This document shows, in pieces, positions 34,484 through 44,830 of a DNA stretch of 64,000 nucleotides. Source of the stretch: Lysobacter sp. K5869 (GTDB lineage Bacteria > Pseudomonadota > Gammaproteobacteria > Xanthomonadales > Xanthomonadaceae); the NCBI RefSeq assembly GCF_018847975.1, contig NZ_CP072597.1, positions 3,449,001 through 3,513,000 of the forward strand, given 5' to 3'. Both the position numbers and the translations under genes were made by a program. Each line of letters starts with the position of its first letter. Positions within the stretch are counted from its first letter, which is position 1. Below the pieces are notes generated by a model. It worked only from the letters and a program-made list of their open reading frames with translations, was not told where the DNA came from and made no database searches.

Positions 34484-34876
34484 GTGAACGACGCCGCCGC
34501 AGAATCCGCCTTCACCGTGGTGTCGTTGGGCGCCGAACGCGTGCTGCTGTGCGCGCAGGCGGGCGAAGCCATCGCCGACGCGCGCGCGGCCACGGATCTG
34601 ATCGGCGAAGCCTCGTTCGCCGGCGCGACGGTGCTGGCCTTGCCAGTGGCGCGGCTGGATCCTTCGTTCTTCCGCCTTGCCAGCGGCTTCGCCGGCGAGG
34701 TCGCGCAGAAGGCGGTGAACTATCGGCTCAAGCTGGCGCTGATCGGCGACATCCAGGCGCATCTGCAGCACAGCGGGCCGCTGCGCGATTGGGTGCGCGA
34801 ATGCGGCGAAGGGCGTTCGGTGTTGTTCGTCGCCGATTGGGACGAATTGGCGCGGCGGCTCGGCGCCGACGATTGA
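34484..34876 (+). CDS. DUF4180 domain-containing protein (130 aa)
   Basis: Small soluble protein starting with GTG at 34484. The pattern ARAATDLIGEASFAGATVLALPVARLDPSFFRLASGFAGEVAQKAVNYRLKLALIGD matches the DUF4180 family (STAS-like alpha/beta fold). No catalytic residues are obvious. It stands 67 bp downstream of the broken LysR gene on the same strand. Relatives elsewhere are often next to transcriptional regulators, but its function is unknown. Confidence 0.8.
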   Translation: MNDAAAESAFTVVSLGAERVLLCAQAGEAIADARAATDLIGEASFAGATVLALPVARLDPSFFRLASGFAGEVAQKAVNYRLKLALIGDIQAHLQHSGPLRDWVRECGEGRSVLFVADWDELARRLGADD

Positions 34877-35178
34877 TCGATGCGGCGAGGGTGGGGCGAG
34901 GATCCGGTGTTGCGGGCGCCGTTCGACCAGTGGGTGCGCCCCCTCACTCCGTCATTCCGGCGAAAGCCGGAATCCATTTTGACGTTGCTTTGCTTTTCGC
35001 AAGCCAGGCGAGAGTCAAGATCAAAATGGATTCCGGCTTTCGCCGGAATGACGGAAGCGGGTGGTGGCGCGAGCGAAGCCGCGAAACCTGGGCCGTGGCG
35101 GGTGCGAGCGCGCGCAGGTCGCGAAACCCGAGCCGCAGACGGCGGGCGCGTCGCCCGCCGCCCTCCGGGCCCGCGCGC
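34877..35178. repeat. Intergenic region with an inverted REP family B pair
   Basis: No gene. Units at about 34951-34982 and, inverted, 35022-35053 (core TTCCGGCGAAAGCCGGAA, followed by TCCATTTTGA) form a hairpin with a 40-bp loop. It lies between two convergent genes. Confidence 0.85.
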
Positions 35179-35991
35179 TCAGCGCCCTTCGAACAAGGCG
35201 TTGAGCTCGGGATAGGACATCGCATCGGCCGCCAGCGGCCGGCTGTCGCCGTCGCGCAGGAACCCGCCGGCGAGCGTGCGCAGGCGCGCGTGGACCGACT
35301 GGGCCAGATCCGACCCGGCGCTGAGCCGGCGCACGCCCCAGTCGCGCAGTTCCGCCGCCGGCGGCAGCGCGGCGCGCGCGAGCAGGTTCAACGGCAGCCC
35401 GGCGTCGGCGGCGATGGCGCGCGCGTGCGCTTCCTCGGTCAGGCCCGGCACGAACAAACCGTCGGCGCCGGCCTCGCGGTAGCGCGCGGCGCGCGCGAGG
35501 GTTTCCTCGACCCGCCGCTCCGGCGGCGCGAGCCCGCGCAGGTAGACGTCGGTGCGCGCGTTGACGAACAGCGCCACGCCCAGGTTCGCCGCGGCGCGCT
35601 TGATCCGTTCGATCTTGGCGCACAACAACTCCGGCGCGGCGGCGCCGTCTTCGATGTTGATGCCGACCGCGCCGACGTCGATCACCCCAGCGACGTGGTC
35701 GGCGACGGCGGCCGGATCCTCGGAATAGCCGCCTTCCACGTCCACGCTCAGCGGTACGCGCACGGCGCGGGCGATGTCGGCGACGGTGGCGATCAGGCGC
35801 GGCACCGGCAAATGGTCGCCGTCGGCGAAGCCGTGCGCCCAGGCGACGCCGGCGCTGGTGGTGGCCACCGCGCTCGCGCCGAGGCTTTCGATCAGGCGGG
35901 CGCTGCCGGCGTCCCAGGCGTTGGCGAGCAGCAGCAAGCCGTCGCGGTGCAGGCGGTGGAAGGTCTCGGCGCGTTGGTTTTGCGCGGTCAT
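35179..35991 (-). CDS. Isocitrate lyase / PEP mutase family protein (270 aa)
   Basis: TIM-barrel enzyme of the PEP mutase/ICL superfamily, small branch. Diagnostic pieces are LLLLANAWDAGSARLIESLGASAVATTSAG, SVDVEGGYSEDPAAVADHV (metal- and substrate-binding acidic residues), GINIEDG and LFVNARTDVYL. It lacks the KKCGH-type catalytic cysteine loop of isocitrate lyase, so it is more likely an oxaloacetate/carboxyphosphonoenolpyruvate-type lyase. The exact substrate is unknown. It is a single gene convergent with the DUF4180 gene. Confidence 0.87.
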   Translation of the reverse strand: MTAQNQRAETFHRLHRDGLLLLANAWDAGSARLIESLGASAVATTSAGVAWAHGFADGDHLPVPRLIATVADIARAVRVPLSVDVEGGYSEDPAAVADHVAGVIDVGAVGINIEDGAAAPELLCAKIERIKRAAANLGVALFVNARTDVYLRGLAPPERRVEETLARAARYREAGADGLFVPGLTEEAHARAIAADAGLPLNLLARAALPPAAELRDWGVRRLSAGSDLAQSVHARLRTLAGGFLRDGDSRPLAADAMSYPELNALFEGR

Positions 35992-36437
35992 CGGGCGGCC
36001 TTTGCGGAAGAAGGCGCCCAGCTTCGCACGCGCGCGCCGGCGCGACCGGCCGTTTTCGGACAACAACGGCGCCCGCCCGCGCAGCGCAGGTTTTTTCCCG
36101 CTTTGCGCGGCCGATTGCGTTCAATCGCGCGGCGCTGAGATACCATTGCCGCACGCTCGCACTAGCAACTCAGCCTAGGGATTGCCAAGTTGTGACCCAG
36201 TTCATCGGTTGCGGGCGCCATGGCGGCCGCGGCGCGCCTTTTCGGCGCAGGCGATGACGGGCCCGGTGCGAGTGCGGGCGCCGGCAGTGAGCCAATAAAT
36301 ATCAATGCCTTGCGCGCCCAGGGGGCGCCGCGTAGCCTCGCGGGCAGGAGCCTGATGCAGGCTCTGCTGCGGGCTTGGCGTAAACGGGCCCCGCTTCGAA
36401 AAACGGGCATGAGCTTCAAGGCAGTTCTGGGGACGGT
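35992..36437. other. Long region upstream of uvrY, with a possible promoter
   Basis: No firm gene. TTGCGT (36115-36120), an 18-bp spacer and GATACC (36139-36144) could be a sigma-70 promoter for the response regulator, leaving a leader of nearly 300 nt. An open frame 36220-36441 ends in an ATGA overlap with uvrY but has the composition of non-coding DNA. Confidence 0.4.
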
Positions 36438-37085
36438 ATGACCATCCGTGTATTCATCGTGGACGACCATGCGCTGGTGCGTACGGGCATGCGCATGATT
36501 CTGTCGGCGGAGACGGATATCGAAGTGCTGGGCGACGTGGAGAGCGGCGAGGAAGCGCTGCCGTTGATCCGCAAGCTCAAGCCCGACGTGGTGCTGTGCG
36601 ATCTGCATCTGCCCGGCGTCAGCGGGCTGGAGGTCACCGAGCGCATCGTCAAGGGCGACCACGGCACCCGCGTCATCATCGTCTCGGTGCTCGAGGACGG
36701 GCCGATGCCCAAGCGCCTGCTCGAGGCCGGCGCCTCCGGTTACGTGGGCAAGGGCGGCGACGCCAGCGAACTGCTGCGCGCGATCCGCGACGTGGCGCGC
36801 GGCAAGCGCTATCTGGCCAGCAACATCGCCCAGCACCTGGCGCTGTCCACGCTCGACGGCGGCGCGTCGCCGTTCGACGAGTTGTCGCCGCGCGAGTTGG
36901 AGATCGCGCTATTGCTGGTGCAGGGCTTCCGCCAGGAAGAAATCGCCAAGCGCCTGAGCTTGAGTGCGAAGACCGTCAACACGCATAAGACGCGGTTGTT
37001 CGAGAAGCTGACGATCACCGACACCATCGCCTTGGCGCGGTTGGCGGCGCAGTACGGGTTGGCCGATCCGGCGCATTCGTTGTGA
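36438..37085 (+). CDS. uvrY: UvrY/GacA-like NarL-family response regulator (215 aa)
   Basis: Global response regulator that, in relatives, is phosphorylated by BarA/GacS and drives CsrA-antagonist small RNAs. The receiver has FIVDDHALVRTGM, phosphoacceptor D55 (VVLCDLHLPG) and a conserved Lys region. The segment GKRYLASNIAQHLALS and the HTH LSPRELEIALLLVQGFRQEEIAKRLSLSAKTVNTHKTRLFEKL follow UvrY/GacA closely, including the unusual ASNIAQ linker. No kinase gene is adjacent, as usual for this orphan pair. Confidence 0.85.
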   Translation: MTIRVFIVDDHALVRTGMRMILSAETDIEVLGDVESGEEALPLIRKLKPDVVLCDLHLPGVSGLEVTERIVKGDHGTRVIIVSVLEDGPMPKRLLEAGASGYVGKGGDASELLRAIRDVARGKRYLASNIAQHLALSTLDGGASPFDELSPRELEIALLLVQGFRQEEIAKRLSLSAKTVNTHKTRLFEKLTITDTIALARLAAQYGLADPAHSL

Positions 37086-37475
37086 GGGCGGGGCGGGGTT
37101 AGGCCTCGCCGGGTAGTTCCTGAGCGCGCGGGGTAAGCGCGAAAGTCAAAATGGGTTCCGGCTTTCGCCGGAATGACGGAACTGGAGAGTGCGCTCCCCC
37201 GACACCGTCATTCCGGCGAAAGCCGGAACCCATTTTGATTTTGCTCGCCGCCATCCGCCATCCGCCATCCGCCATCCGCCACTAGTCACTCGCCCAGCGC
37301 CCGCCGCTTGCGCGCAACCCTAGCGCGCCTCCACCGCAAACCCGCGGCGACCGCGACGCTTCGCATCGCCCAGCCTCGGCGACGCAACTGGCGGGCAACA
37401 AAAAACCGGCCGCTTTCGCGGCCGGTTCTTTCATTCCGATAAAGCGCAGGGCGGCCGCGAGGACCGCCCCCACGC
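37086..37475. repeat. Repeat-rich region between uvrY and rne
   Basis: Contains an inverted pair of family B REP units (about 37146-37178 and 37206-37238), five tandem CCGCCAT units (37248-37281) and the rne terminator. No gene seen. Confidence 0.8.
37400..37431 (-). terminator. Rho-independent terminator of rne
   Basis: Minus strand: AACCGGCCGC, loop GAAA, GCGGCCGGTT, then a T run. Lies 45 bp after the rne stop. Confidence 0.9.
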
Positions 37476-40400
37476 TCAGGCGCGGCGTTCCTGCGAACCG
37501 TCGTCCTTGTCGCCGCCGTCTTCGGCCTTGGCCTGAGCGTCGGCTTCGGCGTTGTCGGCGATCGGCGCCGGCGCGACCGGGTGCGGCAGGCCGTCGAACA
37601 GGCCACCGGTGCGCGGCAGCAGCGAAGCGGCTTCGTCGGCGACGGTGTCGGCGTTGGCCTGAGCCGGCTCGACCGGCGCGGCGGCCGCGGCTTCCGGCGG
37701 CGCGGCGAAGGCGAAGCCCGGCACGGCCTGGGCGGCCTCGCGGGCCGGCGAGGCGGCGGCTTGGGCCGCGGCTTCGGCCTGCGCCAACTCGGCTTCGGAC
37801 GGCTGCACGGTCTCGGCGACCGCCACGACCGGCGCGGACACCGGGGCCGGCTCGGCGACCACCGCCGGCTCGACCGTCGCCGGCTCGATCACGGCGGCTT
37901 CGACCGGCGCGGCGGCGACCGGCACGACCGCGACGGCTTCCGCCTGCGGCTGAGCCTGGATCGCGCGCTCGGCGGCGACGGCGGCCGGAGCGGTCTCGGC
38001 GCGGACCGGGGTTTCGGTCTGGACCGGGGCGGCCTCGGCGGATGCCGGCGACACGGCGGCCGCCTGCGGCTGCGCGGCGACTGCGATTTCGCTCTTGGCG
38101 CCGAAAGCGTCGGCGGCTTCGTGCTTCACCGCAAACGCGTTCTGGTCTTCGGCCTGGGCGGCAACGACGTCGCTCGCTTCGGACTTCGCCGGAGCGGCGT
38201 GAGCTTCCGCCTCGGCCTTGGCCGGAGCGGCGTCAGCTTCGGCCTCAGCCTTGGCCGGAGCGGCGTGAGCCTCGGCCTCGGTCTTGGCCGGAGCGGCGGG
38301 AGCCTCGGCCTTAGCCGCAGCGGCCTCGTCCGTGGCGGCGGCCTTGAACCCGGCCGGTGCGGCAGGGCTCGGGGCAACCGTTTCGAACTGGGCCGGCGCA
38401 GCCTCGCTGGCGGCTTCGAACTTAGCCGGCGCGGCGTGGCTGCCCGCGGCGGTTTCGGCCTGAACCGGCGCAGCGCCGCCACCGGTCGCGGCTTCGTGCT
38501 TAACCGGCGTCGCGGCTTCGTTCGCCGCGGCGTCGGCCTTCACCGGCGCGACGGCTTCGCTGCGGACCGGAGCGGCGGCGATCGCCGCGGCTGCGGCCGC
38601 GACGTTGGCCTGCGACTGCGGCGCGGCCGCGACGTCGTCGAAGTCGAACTCCGGCTGCGAACGATGCGCGGCGGCCGGGGAGGGCTGGCCCGGTTCGGCG
38701 CCGATGTCGTCTTCGTCGTCGAACCCGCCGTCGGCGTCGAGCGCGCCGTCGGCGCCGCCCTCGGCACCGGCGTTCTCGCCGTTGCCGCGACGGCGGCGGC
38801 GACCGCCGCGACGGCCGCGACGGCGACGTCCGCCGCCTTCGCCGGCGGCATCGGCCGCGGCGTCGGCCGGGGTGTCGCCGGTCGCCAGCGCGTCGGCGGC
38901 GACGGCCGCTTCGGCGGTTTCGGGCTTAACGGTGTTTTCGGCAGCGACCGGCGCGGCGGCGGCCGGCGCGGTGGCGGCGACGGCCGCCGGGACGGCGACC
39001 GCTACAGCGGCCGCTGCGGCGGTTGCGGCCGCGGTCTCGGCGACGGCGGCGTCCTGACGCGGCGGCTTGGGCTCGCGCGGCGGGCGCGGCTGGCCGTTGC
39101 CGCCCTGGGCGTTGGCGTTGCCGCCTTGCGCGGCCGCGTCCTGCTGCGGCTTGGGCGGGTTCTGGTTTTGACCCTGACCTTGAGCTTGCTGCTTGGGCTG
39201 CTGCGGTTGCTTGGGCTGCTGTTGCTGCTGCGGGTTCTGCGCCTGCGCCTGCGGCTGCTTGGGCTGCTTCTGCTGGCCCTGCTGCTGCGCCTGCTGGCCG
39301 CCGCTCTGCGGCTGGCCCTGGTTCTGCGGCTGCTTCTCGCGGCGCTGCTGATCCTGCTGGCGCGGCTCGTCGCGGCGGCCGTCGCGGCCGCCCTTGCCGT
39401 TGCCGCGACTGTCGCTGCGGCGCTGGCCGTTGCCGCGGTCGTTGCGCTCGCCGCGGCCGCCGTTGCCGCGGCCTTCCTGGCCGCGCGCCGGTTCCGGCGC
39501 GGCCGGAGCCGGCTGCGGGGTGCCGCGGAAGATGCGCAGGATGCGTTCGACCAGACCGACCGAGTGGGTCGGCGCGGCCACCGGCGCGGGCGTCGGAGCG
39601 GGGATGGGCGCGGGCGCGGCGGCCTGCGCTTCGCGCGGCTCGCGCAGCGGCGCGGGCTGAGTCGGACGCACGTTGGTGACGGCCGGCGCTTCGGGAATGT
39701 TGAGGTGGGCCTTGGTCAGCGCGTGGACCGGCAGCTTGCGCTGGGTGCCGCGCTGGTAGCTGGGCTTGCTGGTTTCCTCGCCGACTTCGTTCTCGCGCAC
39801 GCGCGTGACTTCGTAGTGCGGGGTTTCCAGGTGCTCGTCGGCGACGATGACGATCGGCGCGTCGTGGCGCGCCTCGATCTCCATCAGCGCGCGGCGCTTT
39901 TCGTTGAGCAGGAAGTTGGCGATCTCGGTCGGCGCCTGCACCAGCACCTGCCCGGTGTTCTCCTTCATCGCGTGCTCTTCGGCGACGCGCAGGATCGACA
40001 GCGACAGCGACTCGACGCTGCGCATGCGGCCGTGGCCTTCGCAGCGCGGGCAGACCAGCTGGCTGGATTCGCCCAGCGACGGGCGCAGGCGCTGGCGGCT
40101 GAGTTCGAGCAGGCCGAAGCGCGAGATGCGGCCGATCTGCACGCGCGCGCGGTCCTGCTTGAGCGCGTGCGACAGGCGGTTCTCGACCTCGCGCTGGTGG
40201 CGGTTGGACGACATGTCGATGAAGTCGATCACCACCAGGCCGCCCAGGTCGCGCAGGCGCATCTGGCGCGCGACTTCCTCGGCGGCTTCCAGGTTGGTGT
40301 TGAACGCGGTCTCTTCGATGTCGCCGCCCTTGGTGGCGCGCGCGGAGTTCACGTCGATCGCGGTCAGCGCTTCGGTCTGGTCGATGACCAGGGCGCCGCC

Positions 40401-41255
40401 GGAGGGCAGGCGCACGGTGCGCTCGTAGGCGTTCTCGATCTGCGATTCGATCTGGAAGCGGTTGAACAGCGGGGTGTCGTCGGCGTACTTCTTGAGCTTG
40501 CGCAGGTTGTGCGGCATCACCTGCTCGACGAACTGGCGCGCCTCGGCGTACATCTCGTCGGTGTCGACCAGGATCTCGCCGATGTCCGGGCGCATGTAGT
40601 CGCGCAGGGCGCGGATGATCAGGCGCGACTCCTGGTAGACCAGGAACGGCGCGGGCTTCTTCAGCGCCTCGTCGGTGATCGCCTTCCACACGCTGACCAG
40701 GTAATCCAGGTCCCACTGCAGCTCTTCGGCGTCGCGGCCGACGCCGGCGGTGCGGATGATCACGCCCATGTCGTCGGGGATGGTCAGCTTGTCCATCGCC
40801 TCCTTGAGCGCGGCGCGGTCGTCGCCCTCGATCCGGCGCGAGACGCCGCCGGCGGTGGGCGAGTTCGGCATCAGCACCATGTAGCGGCCGGCCAGGGAGA
40901 TGAAGCTGGTCAGGGCGGCGCCCTTGTTGCCGCGCTCTTCCTTATCGACCTGGACCACGATCTCCTGGCCTTCGCGCAGCAGTTCGCGCAGGCCGGCCTT
41001 GTTGTGGTCGACGCCGGGCTGGAAGTAGTCGCGGGAGATTTCCTTCAGCGGCAGGAAGCCGTGGCGGTCGGCGCCGTAATCGACGAACGCCGCTTCCAGC
41101 GAAGGTTCGAGCCGGGTGATGCGGCCCTTGTAGATGTTGGACTTCTTCTGTTCCTTCGACGGCTGTTCGATGTCGATGTCGTACAGATTCTGGCCGTCGA
41201 CGATGGCCACGCGCAGTTCTTCCGCCTGCGTCGCATTGATCAGCATGCGCTTCAT
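37476..41255 (-). CDS. rne: Ribonuclease E (1259 aa)
   Basis: Essential endonuclease of RNA turnover and rRNA/tRNA processing, and scaffold of the degradosome. It starts [30 protein letters not shown]. The S1 domain is about residues 37-125. The catalytic DNase I-like region has [26 protein letters not shown] and [10 protein letters not shown] (the two magnesium-binding Asp), and the zinc-link is CPRCEGHG. From about residue 510 the protein is disordered: Arg/Gly/Asn-rich RNA-binding parts, Gln-rich runs, then a very long Ala/Glu/Lys/Pro section with [13 protein letters not shown] repeats. It is longer than the E. coli enzyme because of this tail. Confidence 0.97.
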   Translation of the reverse strand: MKRMLINATQAEELRVAIVDGQNLYDIDIEQPSKEQKKSNIYKGRITRLEPSLEAAFVDYGADRHGFLPLKEISRDYFQPGVDHNKAGLRELLREGQEIVVQVDKEERGNKGAALTSFISLAGRYMVLMPNSPTAGGVSRRIEGDDRAALKEAMDKLTIPDDMGVIIRTAGVGRDAEELQWDLDYLVSVWKAITDEALKKPAPFLVYQESRLIIRALRDYMRPDIGEILVDTDEMYAEARQFVEQVMPHNLRKLKKYADDTPLFNRFQIESQIENAYERTVRLPSGGALVIDQTEALTAIDVNSARATKGGDIEETAFNTNLEAAEEVARQMRLRDLGGLVVIDFIDMSSNRHQREVENRLSHALKQDRARVQIGRISRFGLLELSRQRLRPSLGESSQLVCPRCEGHGRMRSVESLSLSILRVAEEHAMKENTGQVLVQAPTEIANFLLNEKRRALMEIEARHDAPIVIVADEHLETPHYEVTRVRENEVGEETSKPSYQRGTQRKLPVHALTKAHLNIPEAPAVTNVRPTQPAPLREPREAQAAAPAPIPAPTPAPVAAPTHSVGLVERILRIFRGTPQPAPAAPEPARGQEGRGNGGRGERNDRGNGQRRSDSRGNGKGGRDGRRDEPRQQDQQRREKQPQNQGQPQSGGQQAQQQGQQKQPKQPQAQAQNPQQQQQPKQPQQPKQQAQGQGQNQNPPKPQQDAAAQGGNANAQGGNGQPRPPREPKPPRQDAAVAETAAATAAAAAVAVAVPAAVAATAPAAAAPVAAENTVKPETAEAAVAADALATGDTPADAAADAAGEGGGRRRRGRRGGRRRRRGNGENAGAEGGADGALDADGGFDDEDDIGAEPGQPSPAAAHRSQPEFDFDDVAAAPQSQANVAAAAAAIAAAPVRSEAVAPVKADAAANEAATPVKHEAATGGGAAPVQAETAAGSHAAPAKFEAASEAAPAQFETVAPSPAAPAGFKAAATDEAAAAKAEAPAAPAKTEAEAHAAPAKAEAEADAAPAKAEAEAHAAPAKSEASDVVAAQAEDQNAFAVKHEAADAFGAKSEIAVAAQPQAAAVSPASAEAAPVQTETPVRAETAPAAVAAERAIQAQPQAEAVAVVPVAAAPVEAAVIEPATVEPAVVAEPAPVSAPVVAVAETVQPSEAELAQAEAAAQAAASPAREAAQAVPGFAFAAPPEAAAAAPVEPAQANADTVADEAASLLPRTGGLFDGLPHPVAPAPIADNAEADAQAKAEDGGDKDDGSQERRA

Positions 41256-41754
41256 TGTTGCGTTCCTCGCGCGCTCTACCGCGCGGAACGCCGTGGCGTT
41301 TCGCTATCTGGGAACTGAGTCCGCGCCGTCGCGTTCGGCGCCCGAACCGGGCCGCCCGCCGCGCCGGCGAGGTCTCCACTACCAGCGCTACATCACCACG
41401 GCACGCCGCGGGAGCGCTCTCAATACCTTTACTCAACTTCGGGCCGGCGGCGCGAACGCCGCACGGGACGGGCGACGGCTGCTTCGAGGGGTCTCTCGTT
41501 CGTGTTCGAGGACGGACTCTGGCGCCGCACGGGTGTTCATCGCGACGGGGTGTCCGTCGGCGAGGGCGGGCTCCGCCGGTCCGTCGCTGCTAACATGGCT
41601 GCCCCGTGGGCAGTGGTTAGACGCGGACCGGAATCGCGGGAGGGGCTTTCGGCCCCGTACCGGGCCGCACGCCGCGAGGCGTACGACCGGGTGCAACTCC
41701 CAGCGAAATCAAAACCTTATCTCGCGTCGCGAGTGTAACAGATAACGCTTCGGG
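41256..41754. promoter_or_regulatory. Divergent rne/rluC promoter region and rne leader
   Basis: 499 bp without a gene. A long 5' leader is normal for rne, where RNase E controls its own mRNA. An A/T-rich section at 41700-41750 contains the short palindrome CTCGCG-T-CGCGAG (41721-41733) and is the most likely site for both start points. No exact promoter can be fixed by eye. Confidence 0.5.
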
Positions 41755-42714
41755 ATGACCCAATCAGCAAACTCCGGCAATGCCGGCGCCCGCACCGTGC
41801 GCGTGCCCGACGATCGCGACGGCCAGCGCCTGGACAACTTCCTGCTCGGCCAACTCAAAGGTGCGCCCAGGTCCTTGATCTACAAGCTGGTCCGCTCCGG
41901 ACAGGTGCGCGTGAACGGGGGGCGGGCCAAGGCCGAGCGCAAGCTCGAAGCCGGCGACGAGGTGCGCATCCCGCCGGTTCGTCTCACTGAAGCTGGCGAC
42001 AAGCCGGCGCCGCCCAAGGGCTTCCTGGACGCGATGGAGCGCTCGATCGTGTTCGAGGACGCCCGCCTGCTGGCCCTGAACAAGCCCTCCGGCGTGGCCA
42101 GCCACGGCGGCAGCGGGATCAGTTTCGGCGCCATCGAGACCCTGCGCGCGCTGCGCCCGAACCAGGGCCTGGAGCTGGTCCACCGGCTCGACCGCGACAC
42201 CTCCGGCCTGCTGATCGTGGCCAAGAAGCGCTCGGCCCTGACCGAGATGCAGGCGCTGATGCGCGAAGAGGGCGGTATCGCCAAACGCTACCTGGCGCTG
42301 CTGACCGGGCGCATGCCCGACGGGATCATGACGGTGGACGCGCCGCTGCACATCGGCCTGCGCCAGGGCGGCGAGCGCCACGTCCAGGTGCACCGCGACG
42401 GCAAGGCCTCGCTGAGCCACTTCAAGGTGTTGGAGCGGCGCGGCGGGCAGTCGTATTGCGAAGTGCGGATCGAAACCGGCCGCACCCACCAGATCCGCGT
42501 GCATTCCCAGCACATCGGCCATCCGGTCGCCGGCGACGATAAATACGGCGAGGCCGAGGTCAACAAGAAGCTGCGCGATCAGTTCGGTTTGCGCCGGCTG
42601 TTCCTGCACGCCTCGACTCTGGAGTTCGCCCTCGACGGCGGGCGCGAGCGGTATTCGCTCAATGCGCCGCTGGCGCCGGAGTTGGTCGAGGTGTTGGACC
42701 GGCTCGGCGGCTGA
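41755..42714 (+). CDS. rluC: 23S rRNA pseudouridine synthase RluC (319 aa)
   Basis: Makes pseudouridines in 23S rRNA. An N-terminal S4 RNA-binding domain (DGQRLDNFLLGQLKGAPRSLIYKLVRSGQVRVNG) is followed by the RluA-type catalytic domain with the aspartate motif HRLDRDTSGLLIVAKK and the C-terminal ETGRTHQIRVHSQHIGHPVAGDDKYG. The position opposite rne is the conserved rne-rluC arrangement, which supports RluC over RluD. Confidence 0.95.
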   Translation: MTQSANSGNAGARTVRVPDDRDGQRLDNFLLGQLKGAPRSLIYKLVRSGQVRVNGGRAKAERKLEAGDEVRIPPVRLTEAGDKPAPPKGFLDAMERSIVFEDARLLALNKPSGVASHGGSGISFGAIETLRALRPNQGLELVHRLDRDTSGLLIVAKKRSALTEMQALMREEGGIAKRYLALLTGRMPDGIMTVDAPLHIGLRQGGERHVQVHRDGKASLSHFKVLERRGGQSYCEVRIETGRTHQIRVHSQHIGHPVAGDDKYGEAEVNKKLRDQFGLRRLFLHASTLEFALDGGRERYSLNAPLAPELVEVLDRLGG

Positions 42715-42734
42715 GCGGCCGAAGCGGCGGCAGG

Positions 42735-43295
42735 TTACGCCAGAACCTTCTGCCGGCGCCTGTGCGCGTAACGCTCGTCCTGCTCGAACCAGCGCAGATA
42801 GGTGCCGTCGTCGTCGTAGTCGATCACGCGGCCGTCCTTGACGATCACGCTGACCAGATTGTCGGCGACGGTGAGGTATTGCAGCCGGGCGAAGCGCGCG
42901 GCGAAGCCGTCGTCGACCTGGATCTCGCGCAGCCGCGCTTTGGCCAGCGCATCGGCGGGGCCGCTCACGCCGAACTCGCGCAGATGCGCATCCAGCGAGC
43001 TTTCGCCGGGCAGCGCGTCGACGCCGTAATCGGCGACCTGGAACGAAAACAGGCACTCTTCCCACAGCAGCGTTTCGATCGCGGCGAGGTCGGCCGCGCC
43101 GAGCGCGAGCACATCGGCGATGGTCCGTCCCATGCGCTCGGTCGCCTGCGACGGCGCGCCGTCGGCGGGAAACAACACGAATTCGTGGCGTTCGCCGAGC
43201 ATCGGCATGGGCAGCGTCAGCCGGCCCAGGCCGTCGTAATCGGTCCACTCGATTCGTTCGGCCCAACCGGCCGGCGGTGCCGGAGGCGGTTGCAC
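42735..43295 (-). CDS. Hypothetical protein (186 aa)
   Basis: Soluble acidic protein with WTDYDGLGRLTLPMPMLGERHEFVLFPADG, a helical middle and IVKDGRVIDYDDDGTYLRWFEQDE near the C-terminus. The frame is open back to 43364, overlapping the upstream TonB-like gene. I prefer the GTG at 43295 (VQPPPAPPAGWAERIEW), 16 bp after that gene's stop. I do not recognise the family. Same strand as the two genes upstream, so probably part of a short operon. Confidence 0.65.
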   Translation of the reverse strand: MQPPPAPPAGWAERIEWTDYDGLGRLTLPMPMLGERHEFVLFPADGAPSQATERMGRTIADVLALGAADLAAIETLLWEECLFSFQVADYGVDALPGESSLDAHLREFGVSGPADALAKARLREIQVDDGFAARFARLQYLTVADNLVSVIVKDGRVIDYDDDGTYLRWFEQDERYAHRRRQKVLA

Positions 43296-43311
43296 GGTCC
43301 GGGCCGTCGCG

Positions 43312-43725
43312 TCAGCGCGCGCTGACGGCCTGCCCGCAATGCTCCGGCCGCTCGGTCGGCGCATGGAACGTCACCGGCACCTGGATGTCGGTCGACACCG
43401 GCTTGCCGTTGCGGGTCGCCGCTTCGAAGCGCCAGCGCTGCACGCCCTTGGTCGCGGCCGCGTCGAGCGCGGGGATGCCGCTGCCGGTCATGACGTGGGC
43501 GCGGGTCGGCTTGCCTTCCGGGCCGACGGTGAGCTGCAGCACGACCTTGCCGCCGACCTGATCGCAGCCGATCTCCAGCGGATACTCCGGCGGCGGCGTG
43601 TCGACCGCGCGCAGCGGCGTGGACGGGATGATCGGTTCTTCGGCGGCGCGCTGGCCGCAGCCGGCGAGGGCGGCGCTCAGGGCCAACACGGCGAGCGCGG
43701 CGTGGGGGCGAAAATTCGCTTTCAT
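43312..43725 (-). CDS. TonB-like periplasmic lipoprotein (137 aa)
   Basis: Lipoprotein signal with lipobox LAGC (ALAVLALSAALAGC), then a TonB C-terminal-like domain: PPPEYPLEIGCDQVGGKVVLQLTVGPEGKPTRAHVMTGSGIPALDAAATKGVQRWRFEAATRNGKPV. It lacks the inner-membrane helix of true TonB, so it cannot transduce energy by itself. Such short forms are common in this family of bacteria. It is third in a run with phhB upstream. Confidence 0.8.
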   Translation of the reverse strand: MKANFRPHAALAVLALSAALAGCGQRAAEEPIIPSTPLRAVDTPPPEYPLEIGCDQVGGKVVLQLTVGPEGKPTRAHVMTGSGIPALDAAATKGVQRWRFEAATRNGKPVSTDIQVPVTFHAPTERPEHCGQAVSAR

Positions 43726-43732
43726 GACGTGA

Positions 43733-44074
43733 TCAACCTATCAGGGCTTCGGCCTTGGCCGCGCAGATGAAGTCGTTCTCGCTCAGCCCGCCGACGTCGT
43801 GGGTGGAATAGCGCACCACGCAGCGGTCGTAGTGCACGCCGAGGTCGGGGTGATGATCCTCGCGATGGGCCATGAACGCCAGTGCGTTCACGAACGCCAT
43901 GGTCCGATAGTAATCGTCGAAGCGGAACGTTTTGGTGAGGGCGTGGCCGTCCTCGGCCAGTTCCCAGCCCGGCACCTGCGGCAGCAGTTCGCGCACGCGC
44001 GCTTCGCTCAAGCGGTGCTCGCTGCCGCGCAGGAGGACGCAATGGGCCTGGACGAGGGGAATGAGGTCGTTCAT
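43733..44074 (-). CDS. phhB: Pterin-4a-carbinolamine dehydratase (113 aa)
   Basis: Regenerates the tetrahydrobiopterin-type cofactor of phenylalanine hydroxylase by dehydrating 4a-hydroxytetrahydropterin. The 113-aa length is normal and the catalytic signature [16 protein letters not shown] is intact, followed by [20 protein letters not shown]. The phenylalanine hydroxylase gene itself is not in this window. Confidence 0.95.
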   Translation of the reverse strand: MNDLIPLVQAHCVLLRGSEHRLSEARVRELLPQVPGWELAEDGHALTKTFRFDDYYRTMAFVNALAFMAHREDHHPDLGVHYDRCVVRYSTHDVGGLSENDFICAAKAEALIG

Positions 44075-44214
44075 GGGGGACTCCTGGCGGCCGGGCGCGG
44101 GCGCCGCGGCGTTGCGTCTGGCCGCGCCGGCCCCATGTGAATGGAACCGTATCCGCGGCGGTCGTAGGCTGCATGCGCGACATCAGGCCGCGCCGTCCCC
44201 GTTAGAATAGCCCG

Positions 44215-44811
44215 ATGATCAATATTTCCGAATCCGCCCAGGCGCACTTCCGCAAGCTGATCGAACGCGAGGCCTTGCCGGGCCTGGGCGTGCGCTTGTC
44301 GGCGGTCCATCCCGGCACGCCGCGCGCCGACGTGCGCCTGGAGTTCGCCGAACCCGCCGATCTGGCCGGCGACGAGTGGGCGATCGACTGCGAAGGCTTC
44401 ACCTTGTGGCTGCGCGCCGACAGCGTGAAGTACCTCGACGGCGCCGAGATCGATTACGAAACCCGCGCCACCGGCGGCCAACTGCAGATCCGCGCGCCCA
44501 AGATCAAGGGCGAGGCGCCGCAGGATTCGGCCTCGCTGGTCGAGCGCGTGCACTGGATCGTCGAGAACGAAATCAATCCGCAGCTCGCCCAGCACCGCGG
44601 CCACGTCTCGGTGCAGGAAGTCACCGCCGACGGCGTGGTGCTGCTGCGCTTCGGCGGCGGCTGCCACGGCTGCGGCATGGCCGACGTCACCCTCAAGCAG
44701 GGCATCGAAACCACCTTGATGAGCAAGGTGCCGGGCGTGACCGCGGTGCGCGACGCCACCGACCACGACACCGGCCAGGCGCCGTACATTCCGCGCGACA
44801 GCGCGGCCTGA
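44215..44811 (+). CDS. nfuA: Fe-S biogenesis protein NfuA (198 aa)
   Basis: Iron-sulfur carrier. The N-terminal degenerate A-type domain ([19 protein letters not shown], about residues 1-100) lacks the usual cysteines. The C-terminal Nfu domain carries the cluster-binding C150-H-G-C153 in [20 protein letters not shown]. It is divergent from phhB and followed 19 bp later by the repetitive membrane protein gene. Confidence 0.95.
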   Translation: MINISESAQAHFRKLIEREALPGLGVRLSAVHPGTPRADVRLEFAEPADLAGDEWAIDCEGFTLWLRADSVKYLDGAEIDYETRATGGQLQIRAPKIKGEAPQDSASLVERVHWIVENEINPQLAQHRGHVSVQEVTADGVVLLRFGGGCHGCGMADVTLKQGIETTLMSKVPGVTAVRDATDHDTGQAPYIPRDSAA

Positions 44812-44830
44812 CCCCGCCGCGGCGCCGCCT

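Noticed and set aside
37581..41318. 1245-codon open frame opposite rne
   Set aside because: A codon-bias shadow: the product is Arg/Gly/Leu low-complexity, and the other strand encodes a full RNase E.
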